64,000 nucleotides of DNA, from assembly GCA_039881045.1 (NCBI GenBank), contig JAYWVB010000001.1:744001-808000 (forward strand), read 5' to 3'. The stretch is from Chaetomium olivaceum. Taxonomy: Eukaryota; Ascomycota; Sordariomycetes; Sordariales; Chaetomiaceae. Shown here piece after piece: positions 36,635 to 48,513 of this stretch; positions within the stretch are counted from its first letter, which is position 1; every line of letters starts with the position of its first letter. The position numbers were made by a program, and so were the translations under genes. The notes below the pieces were generated by a model that ran no database searches, was not told where the DNA came from, and saw only the letters and a list, made by a program, of their open reading frames with translations.

Positions 36635-37770
36635 GGTGGCGGCGATGCCGGAGGATAGCGCGATAGAAAATAAAGATGTGAAACCGCAGCTTCGAAGACG
36701 GCTGATGCTGTCTCACGAAGGGGGGTAGGCGGAATGCGACGAGAAGATACCCAGCTTGGTCCGGGTGGGCGTGGCCTGCTTGCAGTGACGTATTTGAACG
36801 CGTGCAGCTGCAGGGTGCACAAGCTTTCTGCGGGTCGTCTCGGTTCTGCAATGAGACGTGGCAGAGCGCAAGATGGCAAATCGATAAGGAGATGCAGAGT
36901 GGGAGGGGGAGGAGATGGGGGAAAAAAGTTTGGTGTTGATTGTTGCTGAAGTGGGTAAGCGCAAGCCGCCGACAAAACAATCTGGCAGAAACAGGTGACG
37001 AAAGCGGGAACTTTCTTGGTTGGCCGGGTGGCAACAGGGAGAGGAACTTGCCAAGCCGTTGTGGCGTGAGTGAAAGCTGCACCAGCCACATTTCTCTTCT
37101 ATTCAAGGCCGACAACCTGTTTTTGGGTTTTGATTCATCATTCATTACTTTTACTTTTTAACTTAAGGTAGTACTTATACGATAGGTGATATGTAACGAA
37201 TAACAACACTTCAATTGGTAACTCCACCAGGCTCACCGGGCGGCAACAAACACAAATTGAGAGCAACGCATTGGTTGTTGTTGCCACCCGGAAGCTTAGT
37301 TAGCTGAGCTTTCCCGAGCTCCCCACCTGTTCATAGGTTCTGGAGGTTCCGAGCAGTCAATACATTTCAAACAGTATCCAAAACGAAGCTTTTTCATCAA
37401 GCCCGGAGAGTGCTTCAACATGATTTTCTATTTCCATCCCCTGGGTATTTCCGCCTTCATCTGCTCGTGTATATATATATTCTCATGCCAAACAATATCC
37501 CACAGTCCTAACTACACAGCTGAGTGTTGGGCTGTCCAGGATACGTAGTTCGAGGAATTCCCTGCCCAGCTCATCCAACACCACCAACGGCGTCTGCCCT
37601 CGCGGGTCTCGATAAAAAAACACAAAAACCTATTATATCCCCCCTAAAAACGCCATCTGTACTCTGTACTTTTCCGTTCCCACGCCACACCCCTCCTATC
37701 CTATCCTATCATGACCACCCCAGCCAGCCAACCATATCCATACAAAACGAAGCAACCAGACCACCACCGC
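36635..37770. other. Intergenic region upstream of Src1-like gene, downstream of nuc-1
   Basis: About 1.1 kb between two genes on the same strand. It includes CTATC repeats near 37692-37709. Open frames on the minus strand extend the 5' leader of the Src1-like gene but lack domains. Confidence 0.45.
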
Positions 37771-39986
37771 CTATGCACCAGCACCAGCACCAGCCACCTT
37801 CGCCTCCCCCTTCTTTTCCAACTTCCTCTCCGCCTCCTCCGCCCTCCGATTCGCCTCCACTACCTCCTGCTGCAGCTGCTTGATATACTCGATCGCCATC
37901 TCGACCGTGCTGGCCTTGCTATTAGGTGCCGAACCACCACCGCCGCCGCCCTTCTCCTTATCCTTCTTCGTATCGCTCCCTTCGCCCTCACTATCCTTGG
38001 GTGGCCGGGGTAGCAGGGTGGCGATTTCCAGCAGCGCCGAGTTGATCCTGTTGCGGCGGCCCTGCTCGGCGATCTTGTGCGAAGTGCGTTTCGAGGTGAG
38101 GTTGGTGGAGAGTTCGCTCGGGTAGGAAACACCCGGGAGGGTGTTGCCCTCGAGGATGCGCTGGTAGTTTGATTTGGTGGCGAGGAGGTGCGAGGCGGCT
38201 TCTTCGACGTCAGGCCCGCCTGGGAGCAGGGGTTTGATGCTGGGTGAGATTTTGGGCCGGAGTGCGGGTGAGACTGGAATCGAGCTGACACTCCCGCGCT
38301 TCTTGCTCCCTCTCGGCAGAAGCTGGGGTGTTTTTCGGGAGCCGAATCCAGACCCGGCGAGCAGCTGGGGGCTTTGTGTCGCGGATGAAGTGCCGCCGGG
38401 CTGTTTCGCGAGGGAAGGCGATGCGAGAGGTGCTAGAGAAGGTGTTTTGGAGGAAGCCCTGTCCTGGGAGGGCTGTTTTGGGGTTGGGGCATTATTGGAC
38501 GGTGTAGTCCTATTCAAAAAGTTGGCCGATTCCGGGAGCTCGAAGGTTTCAATCTGGTCGGTATCGACTGCTTCTTGGCTATCGGCTCTCGCGCCCGCGC
38601 TGCCGTTACTTGGTGAGCTCAGTTTCATCAGCGACGCTGGGGTCGCAGGGGACGCGATGCCGGGTCGAGGGGGTTGCAGAGAGCTGGGAACCGCACTGGC
38701 CTGCGGCGCAATATACGGGGACGGCCTCGCAGATCGCGATTTGGGTATCGGAGGCGGGGGCATATCAACGGGAGTCGTGTCATTCAAAGCTTCAGGTGAG
38801 ACAGAGTCCTCCGAATCGGTTATCCCCGTGGTAGACGAGGAGGAAGTCTGCATCATGGGCGTGGGCAGCAACTGGGGATCCTGGTTACGTTCCGCATTTT
38901 CGGCAAGCTCACTCAGCACCTGAGCGTTCAAGCTAGGAGTGGTCGTAGTCCTCCTGCGCAAAGGTTTCGAGATTGGCGACTGCTTGATGCCGCCTTTGGC
39001 TCTCGCCTTGGTCGCATTTTTCCGCATTTTCTTGGCCAGATCACCAGGTGTCGTGTTTGACATTGATGGTCCGGCGGCCGACGAGTCTAGCTCCATATCA
39101 ACGGGAGAGCTTGTGCTCACGACGCTGTGTAACTGATCAAACATGGCAAGGGGGTCGGTCTGGGCATGCAGCGCTGGTGATGTCAAGGGGCTGAAATAGG
39201 CACCCGATACCGCAAACTGAGATTCGACAGAGAAATGAGTATCGAGCGGCGTCACCGCCGGTGAGACCAGTGGGGTAAATGACATCTAGCGAGAGATCAG
39301 CGAACTTGGCTCTCTAACAAGAGGACAAAGTCTCAACCTACGTCTGCCTGATCTTTTAGCCTCTGATACCTGTACTCCATGGCCTGTTGTTGTTGTTGTT
39401 GTTGTTGTTGCTGTTGCTGCTGCTGCTGTTGCTGCTGTTGTTGCGGTTGTTGTGATTGTTGTGACTCCGGTCCGCTCGATGGGGGATAGTAGTGGTTGGA
39501 CCCCGGTTGAAGCTCCAAGCTCTGGGGTGTCGGAGGAACCATGCTCCTCTGCTGGCGGGTGAAGAACGCCGCCTGCTGCTCCTCCATATGCCGCTGCTGG
39601 TGCCGCATTTTCTGCTGTTGGAGGAATTGTATCTGCGCCTCGATCGTGTCAACGATGGCCTCGTTCGGGCTGGGGGGCGGCATCATGGTGGCGGGTACGC
39701 TCTGGTAGGAAGCCGCGCTCGTAATGGCCGGCATGTGGTGCTGCTGCATGGCTGGGACTGCTGGCGACAGGAGAATTGGTGCGTCGGTGCCGCTCATGGG
39801 CATGTCAAGCTGCTCCCGGGGGTGCGATTGCAATAACTGCTGACCGCCCGAGGGCTGAAAGTCCTGGAAGCTGTAGTTCATGCCATCGCCCAGGCTGCCC
39901 ATGTTCATATCCAGATACTGCTGGAAGTCATCCTCAGGCGCTGGGTGGACCGAATGATCGGCGACGGCCCAACTTGACGAGTCCAT
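37771..39986 (-). CDS. nuc-1: bHLH phosphate-starvation transcription factor (NUC-1/Pho4 type)
   Basis: Activator of phosphate-acquisition genes such as phosphatases and phosphate permeases, held in check under high phosphate by the PREG-PGOV (Pho80-Pho85) kinase in Neurospora. Exon 1 39986-39342 and exon 2 39285-37771 join at a codon boundary across a 56-base intron; 719 aa. The basic helix-loop-helix sits near residues 605-690: SHKIAEQGRRNRINSALLEI, a loop rich in Gly and charged residues, then STVEMAIEYIKQLQQEV. The His, Glu and Arg of the basic region expected to read CACGTG are present. The rest is Pro/Ser/Thr-rich with many SP/TP sites, fitting cyclin-kinase control. Exon 1 ends in a run of 20 Gln. 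The length is shorter than N. crassa NUC-1 (about 824 aa). Confidence 0.9.
39384..39443 (-). repeat. Polyglutamine-coding CAA/CAG repeat in nuc-1
   Basis: Twenty uninterrupted Gln codons, mixed CAA and CAG, followed upstream by further Gln-rich sequence broken by Pro and Ser. Likely variable between strains. Confidence 0.9.
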
Positions 39987-42900
39987 AATGGTTCTGGGGT
40001 CGAAAAGCCAGAGTTCACGGGATGTGCCACACGGCTTTTTGGAAAAGGCCGAGTTCAGGAAGGTCTGAACCCGTCAATTATCTCTATCGCACGAGGCGGA
40101 TTGCGCGATCGGTCGTCAAGGTAATTCGGCGGGAGGACGTTCCTGCTGCGGAGAGCCGGTCTCTTTCGTTCGTTCGGAACACGGGCCGGATGTCTCATCT
40201 GCGACCCGCTGCTGATTCGACAGATGCACCGGAGAAAGCCGGGTTACCGGAGCGCCGAGTGGGCGGGAATCGCTTGCAAAGAGCCGGAGAAGGGAGAGAG
40301 ATTGGTCGGGACGTCGCGAGAATAACGAGAGAGCCTTTGATGGGACTGCTGCTCCTTGCTGCCGGTGTTTTGGGTGGCCTTTTTCCCAGAGTCGAGACCC
40401 TGAGACTGGGGAGTGGGCGGGTGGTGGGGGGACGACAGGTTGAAATGGAAAGAAGGCCCGTCTTTGGCCAGCGCTCGGGTATGCCCCACGGCCATGTGTG
40501 CTAATTGCGCTCCCTTCATGCCCCGCTCCGCCGCCCCGCAGACCTTTCCAGCTTTGCCCAACAGAGGCTTCAGGTGGACTGGCCAGGCTCTCCAGCGCTC
40601 GGGGTTTTGACTCCAGTCTGTTCCCAAGGTTACATCAGCTGCCAAAACCAATGTGAGGCTCCGAACACCGGGGAGAAAAAGTTTTGTCAAATTCCATGGC
40701 CCCGGGGATATCCTCGGCACCCAACAGACGAAAGTTCGGTGCAATGCCCGGGGATAGGTAGGTCATGTATGTAGGCAGGTGGAACGGAAGTGGTGCAGCC
40801 CGCCCATGAACGGACACATGGAGACCTGGACAGCGATCCCGTCCTGAGGCGGCCTCATGGAAATGTCGGGGTATGGGGGGCACAAGTTTCCCGGAATATC
40901 TGGTGACACACTCGAGACACATGGTCATTTCGCACAAAGACACAGGCTGATTCCAGGCAGTACCCGAGTTCCAATGACGTTCGTGATCTTCCATCTTCAA
41001 ATCTGCGCGACCTGAATTGTGGACGGGATGCGTGGGGAATGGTCCCGGAAGAGTCTTGGCGGGCCTTCCGGGTTGCGCCAGAAATGTCCTGCAGGCGTCC
41101 CGAGCACAGGCCAAGGGGCCGTCCCGAAGAGCCGGGATTTTTTCCATCTTCCTTCTCCATTTCCTTGGTCTCGGGTGGTTAGTTCGGGCAATTCTATCAG
41201 AACATCAAACTTTGTGGATGTCGAATCAAAATGCAAACGCAACCCGAAAAAATTGATGGTGTCGTCACGACTCACCTTCGTACAGGGCGACCGACGGGTG
41301 GGAGTACAGATGACTGGGGAAGGCGCTGTGCTGTGCCGCTGCCGTGGAGATGCAACGGATGCGAGATGGGCGGGGCCTTGCTGCAGCAGCTGCTCGGCTG
41401 CGCATGTGACCCACTTGCCTGTGGTGGCTTGATTGACAGATCAAAACCCCACGGAAGGTGGGGGGCAGTTTTTAGGCGCGAGTGAGAGTTTTCAGTCTGC
41501 AGCCTGCCCGTGCAGTGCCTCCACTCACTGCACCTTCGAAACACTGATGATGGTTGACCGAAGACAGAGCTAACCAAAAATATCCATTACGTCGATCTGG
41601 CAGCTGACTGGTGAGACCGGTAAGAACTATCCAGGGCTGGAACACCCTGTAATTATCACGAGACATATCCCGCTCTCCGGGCACCGAAAACAAGTACGGA
41701 TTTGCGTGCATGGCGCTCATTGTGGGCAGCTTCCATCATGCCATGTGGCGAGGCGTCCGTCTCATTTTGTTGACCGACGGGGCGTCCTCCCAAGAAGAAA
41801 AGTCGACCTGACCCCCAGTGGCGGCGAGGCGCAACCATGACGGCGGGATTGGGGGCGTGGCTTGAGACCCTTCGGGTGTTCGGTCGACGATTTTTTGCAG
41901 ATGGCGTTGCATGGTGACCGCGTGGCAATCTTGGGGAAAGGAAGCTGGAAAGGAAGTCTTGCGTTTTCCATCCCGGCTTCTGCCGGACCTCGCCCGAGTT
42001 ACCAAGGTTGTCGTGTTGGACCGGCAATGCAACGCGGCCGAAACCCGCCTAAACTATTTGCTGTACGATGTTACCCAGTTCCGCAGCGGAGTATGGGAGT
42101 CGCTCGCTCGTTGGGTCTACAGGCTGTTGTCAACTTCCCCTATTTGCGAGAGTGGGAACTGCTCTCACGGAAACCTTCACAACACAAAAGAAAAGGGGTT
42201 TCGGTAATAGTCAATGGACCAAGTATTTACTGCCTATTTCACGACAGATATGTAGGTAGTAAACAGCTGAGTTCCTAGATACGATTGCACGGTTGGCAGT
42301 TTCCAACCACCACAAGTCGTCCACAGTACAGGCCCCGGGCCTAGCTAGGTTGTTCATAGCGTGCACTCGGCAGCATTTGGTTCTTCTTCCCCTCTCTCAA
42401 CATCTCTCTCTCTCTCTCTCACCACAGCGAGACAATTATCCAGTGCCGATCAATAGAAAACAGACGAACGAAAAAAGAGATATGTACGGTAGATGTGCAC
42501 AAGATATTGCCGTGGAGGCCAACAGCAAGAGATTGCGCTGGTCCCAGATTTGTCGAAATCAAAAGAAATCTGGTGGGACAAAGGTGGAAAAAAAAGGGGG
42601 CTTTTATGACCGACCCCAGGCCGCCAGTTGGAAATGCCAGTAGTGGACAGAAAACAGAAAGGCGCGCCACAATGTACAGGATATAGTACCAAAGAGGAAG
42701 AAAGAAACGAAAAAGAACATGGTATATGAACCGGTCCGAAAAGGGCAAGAAAAATAAAAATAAAAATCGATCGGGAGGTTCCCCGTGCACGTCGAGTCTG
42801 CCCCGAGGGGGAACGCCGACGACGGTGGTGGTTTTGGTGGTAGTGAGCGGGAGTCTAACGTTGATGAACGCCGGGTTCGGAGATGCAAGGAGATAGCACG

Positions 42901-43137
42901 CTGAGAGACAGACAGTACTCCAGAGAGGGAACGTTGCTTTTCATCTGGGGTATAACGCATTCCACGCAAAACTCCCCAAGCTGGCCGCCCTCCGTAACGG
43001 ATGTGTATGTGGGTTTATCGTCATTAGGAGGTCGTGGTAGTCGCGTAACGCGCGGGCATTATTGCGGACAACGACGTCCCCGAGAGGGTAGGTAGGTGTG
43101 AGAGAGCGAAGTGCAAACATGGCGGAGCCGCTCGGGT
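39987..43137. other. 3.2 kb region upstream of nuc-1, downstream of the Kelch-like gene
   Basis: Probably the nuc-1 promoter and leader plus the 3' region of the Kelch-like gene. A (TC)9 tract lies at 42403-42420. I see no open frame with coding character, no tRNA and no repeat family. Confidence 0.45.
42403..42420. repeat. (TC)9 microsatellite
   Basis: Eighteen bases of perfect TC dinucleotide repeat in an intergenic region. Confidence 0.85.
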
Positions 43138-45507
43138 TTAGTTACCGCCTAGGTTAAGCCAGCTCATGTCGTCGCGCACCGGGGGTTGGTTCCGGCGCGG
43201 CGGCCCCTGCGATGGGGGCTTGAGGCCCTGTGAAGCAGGAGCGAGAGGAGTCGAGTAGACACCCGTGGACGAGTCGTTCAGCGAACGGTCCGCTCCCCAG
43301 GGCTTACCGGCGGCAGCTGCGTCCCAAGCGTCTTGGACAGACTCCGGGATGCCGCTCGAGTATGCCGAGGCAGACATGTCGCTCACCGCGCTGATGGGGC
43401 GCTGATTTTCGATTGAGCCGCTCATGCCCTGGTTCAGCTTGTCGTTATACACCGCGATGGTCGGGCTGTGGGCATTGACACGGCTGAAGGACATCCGGGG
43501 TTCGGCCGAGGCGGGGAATAGGGGCGGCACCGTCGCGCTGTCCTGGGTCATGCGGTGCGGGTTGCTATAGTGGGAGCTCCGGTCGGAGGCCAGAGTGGTC
43601 CGCCGCGAGTTGTGAGCGGCAATGTTGTTGGGATTAATGTTGGTGTTGAGGTTGTTGTTATTGTTGTTGTTGCCATTGCCGTTGCCGAAACCCAGAAGGT
43701 TCAACGCGGAGCCACCAGACCAGTACCTATTCCACCCGGAGCTGCGTCGTGTGTTCCCTTGCTTATCAGCGCCTGCCGTCAACGTTCGGGGCTTCGCATC
43801 AACCGTGCTGGCTGCGAACGCGACACCCTTCTCGTCCCGGATCTGCTGGGACGATGGCGGCGGCCGAGCTGCTGCGGGCGGGGGAGTAGGCTGTGCCATC
43901 GGCTTGCTGATGGTGCTCTTAAAGGCCTTGAAGGTGCTGTCGGACGAGTCGCGTCTGCTCTCATTGCTCGACTTGCGGCCGGGCCCGGTGGGAGCCGACT
44001 TCTCGCCCGCGCGGCCCATGAGGATCGCCATCGACGAGAATGAGCTCTGTGAGCCCTGTTGCTGGTGACCGCGGAAGGCTGGAGGGCTCTGACCAAAAGC
44101 AAGGGTCTCTTTGGCGAACCCGATACTGTCCTTCTCGCTCGGTGCCGGCCCACTAGCCCGGCTTACATGACCAGACTCCATATGGCCCTGTCTCTTTCGC
44201 CGCCTGATGCACATATACACGAGGGCCAAGAGGATTGCGGCACCAAAGATACTCCCCAGGACTGCACCAAGAATGGTGTTTAATTGAGGATCAGAGCCAT
44301 CCGAAACTGCCGCTGCGGCGGCTCCCGTTGGCGTTTTGGTGGCGATTGGGTTCGTGGCGCTGGCTGCGAGGGAGGTAGTGGAGGGTAGGGATGTTGATGT
44401 CGAACTCAGCCTTGTGGATGTGGCCGTCCCTGAGGTTGAGGAGGAGCCTGTGGTGGAGGATTCAGTCGAAAGAAGTCGGACTTGGGAGAGCTTGGACTCG
44501 GCATCCTCCCAGCTGTTGTCTCTGGCGTTGAACATGCATACAACATCATCAGCGGCGGTTCCGCCGGCAATAACAACCATGCCGTCTGGCCCTTGAGCGA
44601 GAGCAAAGTTGCTCCTAGTAACCGTTGGGGCTGAGGTCGAGTTGTATGCTGGCCAGTTGTTCACCGTCAAGGGCTCACCGGCCCTCTTCTCCTTGCTACT
44701 CAGCACACGCTCACCCCTTCTCGACGACGACCGCCTGCGAACCGGCGCAGCCTTCGGAACCGGGACACCGGGGCCCTTGAACAGAACCGTTCGCCTCACT
44801 GCGTTTGGTGATTCGGACATGTCGAAAGTGAGGAGGTTCTTGGACCCATCATCGCCCGTCATCAGCACCGCCTGGATGGCGGATGTATCCTTCGGTAGTG
44901 GCGCTGCGAGCGATGCTCCCGAGTCGACCCATTTCTTGTCGGCCGCGTTGAACAGCATAACCTGTGCGTTCCACGTACTCCCGCCGATTAGGGCGGCCTC
45001 GCTGGGAGACCAGGACAGCAGGATAGGGTTGACTGACGGTGGCCCACTCGTATCGTATGAACGAACATCGTGTGGCGCCGATGCGCCAATCGTAAATGTC
45101 TGTGTTGAGGGCCCGTTGGACCCATCCTGGTTGCCGGCGTAGATGAGGATCGAGTCGGTGCTGTTCAGGTAAACGGCGCTGTGCCCTACCCGCTGGTGTG
45201 TCACCTTATCCAGCAGCTTTACCGACTCCCACTGTCCCGTGGCGTATGTGAACTTCTGCAACCCGTGGTACTCATCCGTTCCACCAACACCTCCGACAAC
45301 GAAGAAAGCCGAGGTCGACGCCGTCCCTGTCGTCGAGCCGACACAAGCAGCCCCCTTCACCTTCTCGCCCTGAGGCAGCACCTTCCACTTCGCCCCCGGT
45401 TTAAGTTGCAATGACTGAAAGGCATCGGCTGTGTATGTGTAAAGTGTGTTGTCGAATATGACCGAACACGCGTTATTCAACGGCGTCTTCGGCTGAGGAA
45501 GCGGCAT
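43138..45507 (-). CDS. Kelch-like beta-propeller, single-pass membrane protein of unknown function
   Basis: One intronless frame of 789 codons. Residues 10-350 show Kelch/galactose-oxidase-like blades (AFFVVGGVGGTDEYHGLQKF, MVVIAGGTAADDVVCMFNA), each with the paired-glycine pattern. A Ser/Thr-rich stalk (about 355-405) precedes one membrane helix (about 410-434, ILGAVLGSIFGAAILLALVY) with a basic stop-transfer cluster RRRKRQ. The 350-residue cytosolic tail is Ser/Pro/Asn-rich, with a poly-Asn tract near 620. An in-frame TAG lies just upstream of the ATG, so a longer N-terminus would need another exon. No classical signal peptide is visible, which is odd for an extracellular propeller. Architecture suggests a wall or polarity sensor, but that is inference. 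Confidence 0.75.
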   Translation of the reverse strand: MPLPQPKTPLNNACSVIFDNTLYTYTADAFQSLQLKPGAKWKVLPQGEKVKGAACVGSTTGTASTSAFFVVGGVGGTDEYHGLQKFTYATGQWESVKLLDKVTHQRVGHSAVYLNSTDSILIYAGNQDGSNGPSTQTFTIGASAPHDVRSYDTSGPPSVNPILLSWSPSEAALIGGSTWNAQVMLFNAADKKWVDSGASLAAPLPKDTSAIQAVLMTGDDGSKNLLTFDMSESPNAVRRTVLFKGPGVPVPKAAPVRRRSSSRRGERVLSSKEKRAGEPLTVNNWPAYNSTSAPTVTRSNFALAQGPDGMVVIAGGTAADDVVCMFNARDNSWEDAESKLSQVRLLSTESSTTGSSSTSGTATSTRLSSTSTSLPSTTSLAASATNPIATKTPTGAAAAAVSDGSDPQLNTILGAVLGSIFGAAILLALVYMCIRRRKRQGHMESGHVSRASGPAPSEKDSIGFAKETLAFGQSPPAFRGHQQQGSQSSFSSMAILMGRAGEKSAPTGPGRKSSNESRRDSSDSTFKAFKSTISKPMAQPTPPPAAARPPPSSQQIRDEKGVAFAASTVDAKPRTLTAGADKQGNTRRSSGWNRYWSGGSALNLLGFGNGNGNNNNNNNLNTNINPNNIAAHNSRRTTLASDRSSHYSNPHRMTQDSATVPPLFPASAEPRMSFSRVNAHSPTIAVYNDKLNQGMSGSIENQRPISAVSDMSASAYSSGIPESVQDAWDAAAAGKPWGADRSLNDSSTGVYSTPLAPASQGLKPPSQGPPRRNQPPVRDDMSWLNLGGN

Positions 45508-48500
45508 CGTGGCGGATTCTCGGCCTATGCAGGCGACACAACCAACCTAGGCAATCGGTGCCTCCAGCGGAGAGGGGGGGGAAACCTCAATGGTAGTCCT
45601 CGTCAGCAAAACATGTCGAGGTTGCGTGTCCGGGGTAGAATGTCGTGCGTTCGTATTTGCGCCGTCAACGGCCGGCAAGTGGCAAGAAGTTCGAATGCGG
45701 GAGAGTGGACCAGATTCCAGGAGGCCCAGAGAAAGAATCTCTTGCGTCAACCAAATGAGCGAGAAAAAACGGCCAGACGTCGATCTGGAAGTTTGAGGAC
45801 CGGCCTGTTGGAGGGAGAAGATGATCGACGGAACAGAACCCTGGGTTGTTTCCGAGGAACAAACGGCGAGGAAACGAAGGTTTTCCTGAGGAGCCCCGTG
45901 TCGCAGGATGGAGAGGGGGTTACGTGGAATTGGGGCCTTTGCCGCGAAAGGTTTGATGGAACGCACACGATGCTACTGCGAGCCCCTGGCGCTGATGGTC
46001 CACGCTCGTGTCAAGTCCGGGGGGGCGGTGCGAACAGCTTTCTTGCGGCTGTGAAGAAGAGAAGCAGACAAGACGGCCTTCAGGAAGGGTTTGTGGCAAA
46101 CTGCAAACTGTGCCGGACGAGTTTTCGGTTGCCGACCGAGTGTCAATTGCGATTCGTAACTTCGTGAAGCTAAGCACGGTGACCTGAACAAGACACCACC
46201 ACACCAAGGGAGACGAGAGGGACACACACGGCAGCGAGCCACCGAGACATCGGACGGGGCAGGCGGCAAGGGGAGGGACGGGAAATGAGCCAAAACGGGG
46301 CCAGGTGACAGGGGAGAGGGAACCGGGGGCCTGGTCGAATCAGGGGAGGAGATGGGGTCAGACAAGGGGGTCCCTCGGCCCTCATTTGAAGCTCGTCATG
46401 CGAGAAACCTCCCAGCCCCATCCAGCTGCGGTGCCACATGGGGTACCGCCGAGGGAGAGGGGACATGGCATGGTTGATCTCGAGGGGTGAAAAGGGGCGC
46501 TGGTGCAAGGACGCGAATCCGAATCAACACCGGCCTCGGCATACTGGAGCCGTTTTGTTTATTCTTCCTTGTCGAAGAGATGAGATTCGGCTGCCCAACC
46601 AGAGAAGAGCCAGGCATCGCGAGGTCAGGCTCAAGGGGGAGGAAAAAGAAGGAAAAAGGAAAGAGAAAAAAAAAGAAAAAGGATGAGAGGCCTGCTAGTG
46701 TAGTTACCGTTTCGGTATTCGTATGAAATATCCTCATTCTCACTTTCGTTGACAGAAGGGAACTTGAAGGCTCAAAAGCCAATAACTTCCATCCTCAAAT
46801 TCAGCTCTTCATACAGCTGTAGGACTCGATGATTATCTGAACTCAGAAGAGAAAAGTCAGCTGGTGGTGATACAACACTGCCACTCCGAACCGTGTGTCG
46901 CTCCGAGGTCATGTCACAAACCATCCTCGCCGTACTGGGTTTTCCAGCGAAGAGCGACAAGTGGATTTTGCTGTTGTCGAATGAGGGCCCTGTCCTTCCC
47001 TTTTCCTGAAACGCTCGAACCCCGGACAGGGAACCGAGGCTAACCCGAAACAGAGAAAGCGCCTGCACTTCCACCCCGAATGGTGGGGCAGGCATACTCT
47101 CCACTTCCCGCCCGTTGTCTTTCCACCACGAGGGATTGGGGAATTGGCGAAGTTCAAAAGTTCGCATCCGAACATGCAATTTTACCCGAAGTGCCAGTGT
47201 CAGCGATGATGTCAGTCTTCAGGTACCACACCACCAAGTCCCGCGCGGCTCTGCGGACGCCGTCATCGTGACTGCTGCTGGTGATTGGTCCCAGCACGAC
47301 TTTAACATCACAGTCACATGGCTTGGTGACCACGAATCAATGAAAAGATGCGGGCGCGTAGTGAATACGACGGGATTTCCCTCAACCGCACCCTCTCCCG
47401 GTGCCGGATGGGAACTCGGCCCGCGATGTCCGATCGACAATATCTGTCTGTTTGAAGCACAACCTAGGTGGAGTGGTATGCTATGCAAACTACAGTAATT
47501 GCTAGGATTCTTCCCCTTTTATCTCGTGACAAACTTGAGGTGCCTATCGCTGGTAACGGGGGCGAGACGGCGAAGGTCACCACGTCACACGAGATTCATG
47601 GTGCAACTCTCCCAACTTCCACTGCTCGAGCGAGCCGAGCCGGTGCACATATCTTCGACGCTGGCAATGTTATGCGATGAAGGTGTAACCAATCTGTATA
47701 ACTACTACACATGATAAACTCGCTATGCCGGCTTGTCATACTAACTGTTTACTGATTCGATCTCCCGCAATATTTACCACCTCTGCTTTCTACCTCAGGC
47801 ATAAATGTAAACATAGGGGCTGACGTGCCGCCCAAGAATCAAACGGGGGAGGCAAGCCCCCTAACAGCAACTTACTCTCCCTCTTCCATTGGGAGAGAAT
47901 GGCAGGGTGCTCACCATCTCGATGACCAACCCACAGCACCCTCAGCACCCTCAGATTACTTCAAGATACCCGTTCACACTTTGGTTTGTGGAGCGGTGAC
48001 CAGAGACGCTGTAAAGTGTTGAATCTGGGTATCTCGCTGAATGCCATATGTCCATCCGTCTAAGTATAATCCGTTCCATGCCCTCAAACACCTCAAGAAA
48101 TAACAAGGGGAGCGTTTTCCAACCGGCCCACCCCGAACCGTAACCAAGAAACCGGAACGGTCTCATTTAGAACCCCAACGCCTTAAGAACCCAACTTCAA
48201 GTCATCCGGCCGCTGCCAAAAGAAAGAAGGAAAAAAGAAGAAAACGCTCTCAGTTCATCACCACCAATGCCGAGGAACAAGCCAGGAGACAACACACAAC
48301 ACTCCCCACCCCTATCACAACCGCTGTCAAGGAACAAAGTTAAAACCGATCGCTTCCGATTCTTATAATTCGCTGTTCCCATCTCGATTTCGCTAATACA
48401 TCGTAAACTCGCTTTGCTTCTAAAACGATGCCAGTCAGTCACTATCAACCAATATAGACGGAAAAAGACACTTACCCCGTATCCCCACATCCATATCCAT

Positions 48501-48513
48501 CCACTCTGCAGAT
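45508..48513. other. 3 kb region between Kelch-like gene and MEX67
   Basis: Upstream region of the Kelch-like gene (-) and 3' region of MEX67 (-). An A-rich purine stretch lies near 46640-46682. From about 47480 to 48450 the sequence is less GC-rich. No gene supported; the open frame at 45613-46167 lacks any domain. Confidence 0.4.

Noticed and set aside
45613..46167. 184-codon open frame upstream of the Kelch-like gene
   Set aside because: Arg/Cys-rich composition typical of a non-coding frame in GC-rich DNA; no domain.
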